Shown here: one piece after another, positions 8,158 through 15,344 of the stretch | Layout of the letters: each line of letters starts with the position of its first letter | Numbering within the stretch: the first letter of the stretch is position 1 | Notes under the pieces: generated by a model | The model's input: the letters and a program-made list of their open reading frames with translations, nothing else | The model's database searches: none | Told to the model about the DNA's origin: nothing | Made by a program: the position numbers and the translations under genes | Source of the DNA: Streptomyces bobili | GTDB lineage: Bacteria; Actinomycetota; Actinomycetes; Streptomycetales; Streptomycetaceae | DNA: 34,139 nucleotides | Reading direction: 5' to 3' | NCBI RefSeq assembly: GCF_002154575.1 | Contig: NZ_MUBA01000223.1 | Coordinates: forward strand, 1 to 34,139

Positions 8158-8192
8158 GGGCACTGGGCACTGGGCACTGGGCACTGGGCACT
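8158..8192. repeat. GGGCACT tandem repeat, five units
   Basis: Five perfect head-to-tail copies of the 7-mer GGGCACT, with one further GGGCACT at 8239-8245. It sits exactly where SDR homology stops, so slippage or rearrangement here is linked to the loss of the gene. Spacer-free, so not CRISPR. Confidence 0.9.
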
Positions 8193-8233
8193 GACAGGTG
8201 TCGCTCAGCCGCTCGTGGGGAAGCTCGCGGTGC

Positions 8234-8602
8234 TCATCGGGCACTGGGGCGGTCGCGTCCCGGCAGCCGCTCGGCGACCAGGTCGTAGGAATCTTCGACC
8301 GCGTCGGTGACCAGCCGCTCGGTGATGCCGGGTCCCGGCCCCAGTGAGATCCAGTGGCGTTTGTCGAGATAGCGGCCCGGTGTGATCGAGGCGTAGCCGC
8401 GTACGTGAGCACGGGCGTGTTCGGGTTCGCACTTGACCGTGATGATCTGTTCGTCCGGGTCGTCGGTGACGATCAGGAACACTTTCCCCGCGACCTTGTA
8501 CACGTCGAGTCCCGGGGTGAAGGGATGGCCGTGGCTGCCGCCGGGAAGAGCCAGGGCCGCCCGGCGGGCGGTGCCCTGGAGCCACTCACCCGCCGCGCTC
8601 AA
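8234..8602 (-). CDS. MmcQ/YjbR-family protein (second of a pair)
   Basis: Protein of 122 residues if translation begins at TTG 8602, which overlaps the stop of the upstream paralogue (TTGA); no ATG or GTG gives a better start. Family features: GHPFTPGLDVYKVAGKVFLI, the strand IITVKCEPEHA, the turn ITPGRYLDKRHWISL, and a helix ERLVTDAVEDSYDLVAERL. The MmcQ/YjbR fold resembles a double-wing DNA-binding motif, but no molecular function has been settled. About as diverged from its neighbour as ancient tandem duplicates are. Confidence 0.8.
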   Translation of the reverse strand: MSAAGEWLQGTARRAALALPGGSHGHPFTPGLDVYKVAGKVFLIVTDDPDEQIITVKCEPEHARAHVRGYASITPGRYLDKRHWISLGPGPGITERLVTDAVEDSYDLVAERLPGRDRPSAR

Positions 8603-8994
8603 CGGGCCGCCCGCGTGCCGGTGCCGTAGGTGTGCGGGTCGACAGGCCGCTCGGCCTTGGGCAGGTGAGCGACGACGAGACGATAGGAGTCGGTGACAAG
8701 CTCCCTGACGAGGTCCTCGTCGACGCCTTCTCCGCTCTCCAGGGTGATCCAGTGCTTCTTGTTCATGTGATAGCCGGGGGTGATGTGGCTGTACTGCTCC
8801 CGCAGGGCGTGGGCCTCTCCGGGGTCCGCCTTGAGGATCACGACGGGCCGCCCCGGGACGTCGGTCATCAGCATGAACACCTTGCCGCGCACCTTGTAGA
8901 CCTCCCAGTCGGGGCCGAAGGGGTGCTCCAGCTGGGCCCCGGGGAGTTCCTCCGCGCAGTCGGCGGCGGTCTTGTGCAAGGCCGATCCATTCAT
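8599..8994 (-). CDS. MmcQ/YjbR-family protein (first of a pair)
   Basis: Protein of 131 residues from ATG 8994. It carries the same landmarks as its neighbour: LEHPFGPDWEVYKVRGKVFM, VVILKADPGEA, HITPGYHMNKKHWITLESGE and VRELVTDSYRLVVAHLPK. The stop overlaps the TTG of the downstream copy, so the two are co-translated, perhaps as a heteromer. Divergent from the AraC gene starting at 9114, with about 120 bp between them. Confidence 0.88.
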   Translation of the reverse strand: MNGSALHKTAADCAEELPGAQLEHPFGPDWEVYKVRGKVFMLMTDVPGRPVVILKADPGEAHALREQYSHITPGYHMNKKHWITLESGEGVDEDLVRELVTDSYRLVVAHLPKAERPVDPHTYGTGTRAAR

Positions 8995-9113
8995 GGGCGG
9001 TGAGCCTCCTCAGGTGGTGACGGGCTGCGGCATCGCAGAAGGCGCGGAGCGCGCCGGCACGTCCCATCCTTCCGCCGCAGCCGGCCGGAAGGGCGGTAGG
9101 CTGCGGACACGTG

Positions 9114-10064
9114 ATGGTCGACAAGCGACACCCCAGCCCGAGCGGAAACACGGCCGGGCCAGCTGCGGTTCCGCTGTACGGTTTCCAGCCCCCGGTCGGT
9201 ACTCCCTACGGCCTCGAGGTGAGCACCGTCGAGGACTTCTTCGCCCAGCACGACGACTGGCCGTGGAACCCGCCCCGTCCAGGCCGTGCCACCTTCCACT
9301 ACCTCATCGCGGTCACCGAGGGTGATCTGCGGCACGACGTCGACCACGTCACGCGGACCGTCGCCCCCGGCCAGTGGCTGTGGGTGCGCCCCGGACACGT
9401 GCAGTGCTGGCATCTGCCCGGCGCGGCCCGCGGCCCGTTCATCCTCTTCGAACCGGATGTACTGCGGCCCGACATCGCCCGTCTCCTGGCCCCGCTCACC
9501 GCGCACGAGGCCCCTGCCGTGCTCAGCCCGCACCCCGACGACACCGCCTGGCTCCAGCAGACGGCACTCCAGCTCCTGGACGAACACCGCGCACTGGGGC
9601 GCCGCCCCCTCGACATCCACCACGCCCTGCGGCGCAGCCTGCTCGAATCACTGCTGCTGCGCCTGGCCGGCTCCCCGGGCATCGCCCCCATCGACACGGC
9701 CGCGTCCGGCACGAGCCGCGCCGACCGGTACGGACGCTTCCTGGACGCCCTGGAGCTGCATTTCCGTGAGCTGCACCAAGCCGCGGACTACGCCGAGTTG
9801 CTCGGCTGCTCGGTCCGCACCCTCAGCCGCGCCGCCCGAGACGCCACCGGCAAGGGAGTACGTGACCTCATCGACGAGCGGCGCCTCCTCGAAGCCCGGC
9901 GGCTGCTGAGAGGCGCCCAATGGGATGCCCGGACCGTGGCCGTGCACCTCGGCTTCACCGATCCCGCGAACTTCGGCCGCTTCTTCCGCGACCGAACCGG
10001 CCTCACCCCGTCCGTCTTCGCGGCCGGCGAGGCCACGACCCTCCCGCCTCCTCTCCTTGACTGA
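9114..10064 (+). CDS. AraC-family transcriptional regulator
   Basis: Protein of 316 residues from ATG 9114; GTG 9111 directly before it is an equally possible start. The N-terminal half is a cupin-like sensor (EGDLRHDVDHVTRTVAPGQW, LWVRPGHVQCWHLPG). The C-terminal 100 residues hold both AraC helix-turn-helix units: YAELLGCSVRTLSRAARDAT with IDERRLLEARRLL, then VAVHLGFTDPANFGRFFRDR and TGLTPSVF. It is divergent from the MmcQ/YjbR pair, its most likely target, though the gene itself gives no proof. Confidence 0.88.
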   Translation: MVDKRHPSPSGNTAGPAAVPLYGFQPPVGTPYGLEVSTVEDFFAQHDDWPWNPPRPGRATFHYLIAVTEGDLRHDVDHVTRTVAPGQWLWVRPGHVQCWHLPGAARGPFILFEPDVLRPDIARLLAPLTAHEAPAVLSPHPDDTAWLQQTALQLLDEHRALGRRPLDIHHALRRSLLESLLLRLAGSPGIAPIDTAASGTSRADRYGRFLDALELHFRELHQAADYAELLGCSVRTLSRAARDATGKGVRDLIDERRLLEARRLLRGAQWDARTVAVHLGFTDPANFGRFFRDRTGLTPSVFAAGEATTLPPPLLD

Positions 10065-10092
10065 CGAGATCTCGGTGGTTTCCGACCGGCTC

Positions 10093-10455
10093 TCAGCCGA
10101 TGGCCTCGATGGCGACGTCGACCGCGCCGTCGCACTTCTTGAGGACATCGGCCCCCAAGTGGTCGATTTTCCCGAGGATCACGATGCCGGGGTCGGGGAT
10201 GGACTCGCCGTCGTCGTCATAGAAGACGGCGATGTCGGGACCAGGTGACCAGTAGGCGATGTCGCCGATCTCGTAGCTGAACCGCGGCTCGCCTCCCACG
10301 GCGAGAGACCGGGACAGGTGACCGTACTTCTCCCGCTTGAACAGGTCGTCCATCCGCAGAGTCAGCGGAAGCAGCGAGGCGAAGTCGCGTGCCGTCGCGT
10401 TGTCGTCGAGGGTTGCGTTGAGGACGGTCGCTCCGGCGGTCAGCCGGATTCTCAT
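10093..10455 (-). CDS. Cyclophilin-like protein
   Basis: Protein of 120 residues from ATG 10455, convergent with the AraC gene (29 bp between stops). Typical signs are the opening MRIRLTAGATVLNATLDDN, ARDFASLLPLTL, IGDIAYWSPGPDIAVFYDDD and GIVILGKI. It matches the cyclophilin-like beta-barrel family of small Streptomyces proteins that often sit near aldo/keto reductases and other oxidoreductases. No prolyl isomerase activity is implied. A 26-bp palindrome lies 123 bp upstream. Confidence 0.85.
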   Translation of the reverse strand: MRIRLTAGATVLNATLDDNATARDFASLLPLTLRMDDLFKREKYGHLSRSLAVGGEPRFSYEIGDIAYWSPGPDIAVFYDDDGESIPDPGIVILGKIDHLGADVLKKCDGAVDVAIEAIG

Positions 10456-10577
10456 AGGGGTCCCGCTCTCCGGGGTGCAGTTGCAGTGATCGTCAGGCCG
10501 ACTCGGACACCGCGTTCATCGGGTACGAGCTTCACTTCGGCACGGACCGCGTGAAGGCAACTCCGACATCACCGAGA

Positions 10578-10603
10578 AATGGCAAGTCGATTCACTTACC
10601 ATT
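10578..10603. promoter_or_regulatory. 26-bp imperfect palindrome, possible operator
   Basis: AATGGCAAGT and ACTTACCATT are inverted with 9 of 10 bases matching and a CGATTC spacer. It lies upstream of the cyclophilin-like gene and 99 bp downstream of the aldo/keto reductase stop. A palindrome with AAGT/ACTT arms in a GC-rich intergenic region looks like a site for a dimeric winged-helix regulator such as HxlR or MarR; which one is unknown. Confidence 0.5.
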
Positions 10604-10701
10604 CCCGGCCGCCGGGCCGGTTGACGATGATGACCCGCACGTCGCCTGTGCGGCGTCACCGGCTGCTGCCGACCGGCCCGTGCGGGCCGTGGAGGGGCGG
10701 T

Positions 10702-11694
10702 TCAGTCGGTGGTGAAGCTGGACAGCATCGCGGCCGGGAGGCGGCTGCCTGCCGAGCCGTGGGGAAGGATCTCGGCGATGCGGGCCAGATCGGCGGCGGA
10801 GAGCTGGACGTCGACGGCGCCGGCGTTCTCCTCGAGGCGCTTGGTGCTGCGGGTGCCGGGAATGGGCGCGACGTCCTCGCCCTGGGCGAGCAGCCAGGCC
10901 AGTGCGAGCTGGGCGACGGTGATACCCCTGGTGTCGGCCAGGTCCTTGAGCTGCTCGGTGGCGTGCAGGTTGTACGTGTAGTTCTCGCCCTGCCAACGCT
11001 CGTCCCAGCTGCGCATGTCGTCCGCGGGGTATTCGCCGGCGGGCTTGACCTGGCCGGTGAGGAAGCCGCGACCGAGCGGGGAGTAGGGCACCAGGCCGAC
11101 GCCGAGTTCCCGCAGAACGGGAAGGATCTTCTCCTCGACCTCCCGCTCGAAGAGCGAGTACTCGTACTGGAGCACGGAGACCGGGGTGACGGCGTGGGCG
11201 CGGCGGATGTACTGGGGGCCGACGTTGCTCAGGCCGAAGTACTTCACCTTGCCCTCGGCGATCAGTTCGCCGACCACGCCGGCGACCTCCTCGACCGGAA
11301 CGTCAGGGTCGGAGATGTGCTGGTAGAAGAGGTCGATGTGGTCGCTCTGCAGGTAGCGCAGGCTGTTCTCGGCGACCTTGCGGATGTTTTCCGGGCGGCT
11401 GTTGAAGCCGGGGCTGAGCGCCGGGGCGGTCATGTCGAAGCCGAACTTGGTCGCGAGGACCACTTCGTCGCGGAAGTCTTTGACCGCCTCGCCCAGGAGG
11501 ATCTCGTTGCTGCCGGTGCCGGCGCCGTACAGCTCGGCGGTGTCGAAGAAGTCGATCCCGAGTTCGTGGGCGCGGCGGATGGTCGCGATGCCCTCGTCGT
11601 CGTTCGAGGCGCCGTAGGCCATGGACATGCCCATGGTCCCCAGGCCGAGCGCCGAGACGCGCAGGCCCTGAGAGCCCAGATTGCGATGCTGCAT
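10702..11694 (-). CDS. Aldo/keto reductase
   Basis: Protein of 330 residues, normal for the family. The (beta/alpha)8 landmarks are clear: SALGLGTMGMS, the catalytic region DFFDTAELYG (Asp and Tyr of the tetrad), LATKFGF (Lys) and DLFYQHISDPDVPVEE (His). The NADP-binding end has GVGLVPYSPLGRGFLTG and PIPGTRSTKRLEEN. Substrates are likely small aldehydes, ketones or quinones. Divergent from the TetR gene at 11819, with two matching operators between them, so that regulator almost certainly controls it. Confidence 0.93.
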   Translation of the reverse strand: MQHRNLGSQGLRVSALGLGTMGMSMAYGASNDDEGIATIRRAHELGIDFFDTAELYGAGTGSNEILLGEAVKDFRDEVVLATKFGFDMTAPALSPGFNSRPENIRKVAENSLRYLQSDHIDLFYQHISDPDVPVEEVAGVVGELIAEGKVKYFGLSNVGPQYIRRAHAVTPVSVLQYEYSLFEREVEEKILPVLRELGVGLVPYSPLGRGFLTGQVKPAGEYPADDMRSWDERWQGENYTYNLHATEQLKDLADTRGITVAQLALAWLLAQGEDVAPIPGTRSTKRLEENAGAVDVQLSAADLARIAEILPHGSAGSRLPAAMLSSFTTD

Positions 11695-11741
11695 GAGTTC
11701 ACTCCCTCAGTGGTTCGCCGACTTCACCCGCAGAGGCCAAA

Positions 11742-11754
11742 CCGAACTGTTCCG
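11742..11754. promoter_or_regulatory. TetR operator, copy 1
   Basis: CCGAACTGTTCCG, an inverted repeat CCGAAC-N-GTTCCG, 48 bp before the aldo/keto reductase start. It has the same form as the copy at 11789-11801. Confidence 0.65.
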
Positions 11755-11788
11755 TTTGATCCTACGTGCCGATCACCCGAATGCCAAA

Positions 11789-11801
11789 CCAAACGGTTCG
11801 G
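11789..11801. promoter_or_regulatory. TetR operator, copy 2
   Basis: CCAAACGGTTCGG, form CCRAAC-N-GTTCSG, with its centre 47 bp from copy 1. It lies just before a possible -10 TATCCT (11807-11812) that is 6 bases from the TetR ATG, so the TetR mRNA may be leaderless and repressed by its own product. Confidence 0.65.
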
Positions 11802-11818
11802 TGCTCTATCCTGGGCCC

Positions 11819-12439
11819 ATGTCCCAGTCCCGCGACTCCGGCCAGACCGCAGCTCCCGCCGCCGCCGGCGACACCACGCGCGAGCGCATCCTTGCCGCTG
11901 CCATGGAGGAGTTCGCCCGCCACGGCATCGCCGGCGCCCGCGTGGACCGCATCGCCAAGCTCGCCAAGACCAGCAAAGAACGCGTCTACGCCTACTTCCG
12001 CAGCAAGGACGCGCTCTATGCCGCTGTCGCTGCACGGGAGTATGTCGTCATCGCCGAGGCCACCCAGATAGACCCGACCGACCTCCCTGGCTATGCGGGC
12101 CGCCTGTTCGACTACTTCGTCGCCCGCCCAGACCACCACCGCCTGATCACCTGGGGCCGCCTCGAACTGCAGGGCACCGCTACCGGTGCCGACGATCCCG
12201 CCCAGGCAGCGATCACCCGCAAAATCGGCCTGCTCCGCCAGGTGCAGCAGGCTGGACAGCTCGACCCCGCCTGGGACCCGGCCGACGTCCTCGCCCTGGT
12301 CAACCAGATCGCCACGACCTGGGCGTCACAACCCGAACTCGGCGAGGCCGCCGCCGCACACGCCGTGGACCCCACCACCGCCGCCCGCCGCGCCGCGGTG
12401 GTGACCGCCGTCGAGCGGCTTTTCCCTCGAGCACGCTGA
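11819..12439 (+). CDS. TetR-family regulator of the divergent reductase
   Basis: Protein of 206 residues from ATG 11819. The HTH is at about 20-65: TTRERILAAAMEEFARHGIA, GARVDRIAKLAKTSKERVYAYF, then RSKDALYAAV. The C-terminal domain resembles the TetR_C group seen beside stress oxidoreductases (LPGYAGRLFDYFVARPDHHRL). An upstream in-frame ATG at 11681 would place the operators inside the coding region, so I use 11819. The two operators in the shared intergenic region suggest repression of itself and the aldo/keto reductase, relieved by an electrophilic ligand. Confidence 0.92.
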   Translation: MSQSRDSGQTAAPAAAGDTTRERILAAAMEEFARHGIAGARVDRIAKLAKTSKERVYAYFRSKDALYAAVAAREYVVIAEATQIDPTDLPGYAGRLFDYFVARPDHHRLITWGRLELQGTATGADDPAQAAITRKIGLLRQVQQAGQLDPAWDPADVLALVNQIATTWASQPELGEAAAAHAVDPTTAARRAAVVTAVERLFPRAR

Positions 12440-12685
12440 GGTCCCCCGGACCGGCGGCAGCCTGCTCGAGCATTGCCGAAACGGGCCGGCCGCCGTTGCC
12501 GCTGCCCATGGGCGCGTCCTGCTGACGAATCAGAGCTCCTGGCCAGGGGAACAGGTGCCTGCTGGGGCAGGCACGGGCGCCCCTTGCGCCTCACGCGGTG
12601 TCAGGATTCCGTGCTCACCGGCGCTTACGTTGTCGGCCCTCGCGCATCGGGAGTGGTTGGTTGTCGTTTCTCGGTTGCCCGAGTC

Positions 12686-13708
12686 TCAGTCGTCCAGGAC
12701 GACGACGTGCTTGCCCGGCGTGGTGCCGGACTCGACGTCGGCCTGGGCGTCACGGACCTGTTCCAGGCCCTGGTAGACCTTCGCGACCGGGACGTTGAGG
12801 CGTCCTGCGGCGATGGCCTGGAGCTGGTGAGCGAAGACGTCGGCCGGGAGGTCGGCGGCCTGACCGCCGTAGGACGTCAGCCGCACCCCGCTGGGGATCA
12901 TGAACGGGCTGAAGTCGGGGATCGTCCACTGGCCGGCCAGGGCTCCGGTGAAGCAGACCGTGCCGTGCCGGCGGACGGTGCGGAGACTGTCGGCGAGGAC
13001 CGAGCAGCCCACCAGCTCCAGTACGGCGTCGACACCCTCCGGCATCAGTTCCTCCACCTGGTCGGCGATCGTGCCCCTGTCGACGAGGGGATGATCGACG
13101 CCCGCGGCCCGCAGTTCCCCGGCCCGACCGGGGCTGCGGGTGGTGGACAGCACGGTGGCTCCGAGGTCCTTCGCGATCGTGGCCGCGCTCAGCCCGACCG
13201 TGGAGGTGCCGCCGCGGATCAGCAGCGTCTGCCCGGCCTTGAGGTCCAGGCCGGTGGTCAGCGATCCGTAGGCGGTCTGGAACATCTCCGGCAGCGCACC
13301 GACGACCTCCCACGGCAGACCGGACTCGAACGGAATGACCTGCCCGGCTGGGACGCTCACGTACTGGGCGTACGTGCCGTCGTAGGAGCGGCCCATGCCG
13401 CCCATCATCGTGGCCACCTGCTGTCCCGGCCGCAGCCCGCTGTCCTCATCGGCCTCATCGACCACGCCGACGCCCTCGATGCCGGGCACACGCGGGTAGC
13501 TGACCTCCGCATCCGACTCGCCCTTGCGGGTGGTGACCTCGGACTCGTTGACGCCGAACGCCTTCACCCTGATCCGCACCCAGCCGGGCTTGCGTACAGG
13601 CACCGGCACATCCTGGATCTCCAGTACGTCGAGGCCGCCCGGCCGGGTGACGACGACGGCCCGCATCGTGGCTGGTGCGGCCTCGCCGACTGCTGTCGGT
13701 TGGCTCAT
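12686..13708 (-). CDS. Zinc-independent quinone oxidoreductase-like MDR protein
   Basis: Protein of 340 residues from ATG 13708 with SD AAGGAG 6 bases upstream; a longer frame to 13882 has no homology. It is a medium-chain dehydrogenase/reductase: N-terminal GroES-like fold (PGWVRIRVKAFGVNESEV, YPRVPGIEGVGVVDEA), no structural zinc cysteines, and an NADPH Rossmann fold (TLLIRGGTSTVGLSAATIAK). Likely reaction: NADPH-dependent reduction of quinones or enones. It follows the TetR/aldo-keto reductase module and fits the detoxification theme of unit 1, but has no regulator of its own in view. Confidence 0.92.
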   Translation of the reverse strand: MSQPTAVGEAAPATMRAVVVTRPGGLDVLEIQDVPVPVRKPGWVRIRVKAFGVNESEVTTRKGESDAEVSYPRVPGIEGVGVVDEADEDSGLRPGQQVATMMGGMGRSYDGTYAQYVSVPAGQVIPFESGLPWEVVGALPEMFQTAYGSLTTGLDLKAGQTLLIRGGTSTVGLSAATIAKDLGATVLSTTRSPGRAGELRAAGVDHPLVDRGTIADQVEELMPEGVDAVLELVGCSVLADSLRTVRRHGTVCFTGALAGQWTIPDFSPFMIPSGVRLTSYGGQAADLPADVFAHQLQAIAAGRLNVPVAKVYQGLEQVRDAQADVESGTTPGKHVVVLDD

Positions 13709-13767
13709 GTCGGGCTCCTTACTCTGTTCGCCCCCGTGGTGCGCGGTTGGGTATCGCCCGATGCCCG

Positions 13768-14421
13768 TCAGGGGCGGTCGATGCCCTCCCACAGCTCGAG
13801 GGCCTGCTGATAGTGGGCGGTGGCCTCGAAGGGAGGGTTGCCGACGCTTTCCGAGGCGGGCCGGTTCGTGACAGCGGGCCACAGCCGGGGCTGCTCGCCG
13901 GTGGCGAAGTCGAGCACGATGTCGCGGATACGCTTGTCACGCTCGGCCTGTTCTGCGCTGCGGCCCGGCCGCTCCTGGCCGACCAGCGCGTACATCTCGG
14001 TGCCGTGCACGGCGGGTGCGCCCTCGGCGGGCCCGATCATCAGGAGATGGGCGTTGCCGCCCGCCGCCGCGTGCGCCAGGGCGGCGCGGGCCGCGGGGAG
14101 CCCGAAGATGTAGTCCGACAGGAGTGCGGCGCGGACCTCGGCAGGGGTGCGGCCGCCCTGGTCGTAGGCATCGACGATCCTCTTGGCGCGGGAGCGGGGG
14201 ATGCGCCACCCGGCGACCTCGTCGACGATGCGGTCGACGGTGTGCGGGTCGAACCGGTCGAGGTCGTTCGCCACCCACCAGCCCATGTCGTCACTGGCCA
14301 TGCTCAGCAGCACGTCGACATCACGGTGTGCGCCCGAGGCAAGTTCGTCCATGGGGTGGGCGTGCAGCACCGCGCCGGGCTGTCCGGCGTCCAGGACGAC
14401 CCCGAGGCTCTTGCTGTCCAT
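13768..14421 (-). pseudogene. Carboxylesterase type B, C-terminal fragment
   Basis: About 217 residues open from ATG 14421. The sequence matches the last 40% of type B carboxylesterases: HPMDELASGAHRDVDVLLSM, RIVDAYDQGGRTPAEVRAAL, LSDYIFGLPAARAALAHAAAGG, and VHGTEMYALVG, where His corresponds to the catalytic histidine (usual CHGLEIPF). The GESAGG nucleophile region and the whole N-terminal half are missing. At about 14450 the frame breaks into unrelated coding material, so this is a fragment; it may still be expressed but cannot be an esterase. Confidence 0.75.
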
Positions 14422-14454
14422 CCCGCCACGGACTCCGAGGTCCGTCGGGGTGAC

Positions 14455-14570
14455 CTTGTGCGTCCGTGACGCGCCGTGCGACGAACCCGAGGACGGCTGC
14501 GTCGGCCTCGTCGAGCCACGCCACGTCGTCGGCGATCAGCAGCAGCACGCGCTCGGCGGCCCTGGGCAGC
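14455..14570 (-). pseudogene. Fragment of LuxR-type (LAL) regulator ATPase domain
   Basis: Minus-strand residues RAAERVLLLIADDVAWLDEA and AAVLGFVARRVTDA are the Walker B strand and next helix of the ATPase domain in large LuxR (LAL) regulators, which usually read ..LLVVDDAHWLD.... No P-loop, sensor or HTH is present on either side. It abuts the esterase fragment, so the two were joined by deletion. Confidence 0.6.
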
Positions 14571-14959
14571 GGACCACGTCCCGCCTGAGCGATGACCGTC
14601 GCTGCCCCGGGAGGAACGGGATGAGCAGGAAGACCGGCGGCTGTATGTGCGGGAGCCGCCCAGCCCGGCCGCTCCCGCCCCGCCTGTCGGTCCTCTCTGG
14701 GCCGTTTCCAGTACGGGCTGTTTTCGCGTCCCAACTCGGACCTCACGCCATTCGGACCGCGCCCGTGCCCCGCCGACCCGGCAGGCCCGCCTACTCGAAG
14801 GTCCCTGAGCAGCACTTCCGGATCCTCGTGTCCAGCCAGCGTCCAGAATCCGACATCCAGACGCTCGCACAGCCCACCCACGACGCCATCCTCCAGCCAT
14901 GGGCCGATACGTCTGCGCAGGTCAGAGGGACCTCAACTAACGCTGATGGCAACAGAGTC
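14571..14959. other. No gene seen; outer end of unit 1
   Basis: Degraded, Arg/Pro-rich frames on both strands and no recognisable domain. It ends at the left flank block of attachment repeat 2. Confidence 0.4.
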
Positions 14960-15096
14960 GAACTCACGAGCAGCGGATTCAGCCCCGTGGACCAACACCC
15001 TGAATCCGCACCCCAGATGAGACGTTTCCGCAGGCAAGAAACCTGCACAGGTGGGGCGGGTGGGACTCGAACCCACGGCCGGCGGATTATGAGTCC
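14960..15096 (-). repeat. Attachment-site repeat 2 (tRNA 3' half plus conserved flank)
   Basis: Bases 15049-15096 match the tRNA 3' half (25991-26038) at 48 of 48 positions. The left block GAACTCACGAGCAGCGGATT begins 89 bp before the core, as in copy 1. Its GCGGATTCAG (14973-14982) pairs perfectly with CTGAATCCGC (15000-15009). A small hairpin GCAGG/CCTGC lies next to the core. This is the internal att site between the two tandem units. Confidence 0.88.
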
Positions 15097-15344
15097 TTTG
15101 AGGATCTTGGCGGCCCTTGTCGATCATTGCCGATTCACGCCGTTCTTGCAGGTCAGACGTGCTGATCAGTGTCAGCCCTTTGCAGTGCTTGCCGGTCTGT
15201 TCCTGTCCTTGTGGCCCCTCAATGGCCCCTGAGGGTCGATGAGTTGGGTGCGTACCACGAGCAGCCGCGTCCGCCCAGTTCGACCGACAGCGACGACAAT
15301 GCGCCCTGCTCGCCGCTTCGCCCGCGGCAGGAGCCTCTCCTCCG

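Larger units (their letters stand above)
5661..15048. mobile_element. Integrative unit 1 (att-bounded, no integrase)
   Basis: About 9.4 kb from att core 1 to att core 2. The two cores are direct repeats. The inner end after core 1 (GGATCTTGGCGGCCCTTG at 5713-5730) is nearly the same as the inner end of unit 2, so both units belong to one family and face the same way. There is no integrase, excisionase, replication or transfer gene, so it fits a cis-mobilizable element or deletion derivative. Cargo: VapBC, TetR, SDR remnant, two MmcQ/YjbR, AraC, cyclophilin-like, aldo/keto reductase, TetR, quinone oxidoreductase, esterase and LuxR-type fragments. Confidence 0.7.

Noticed and set aside
8158..8192. 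CRISPR-like repeat
   Set aside because: Seven-base units without spacers and no cas genes; a simple tandem repeat.
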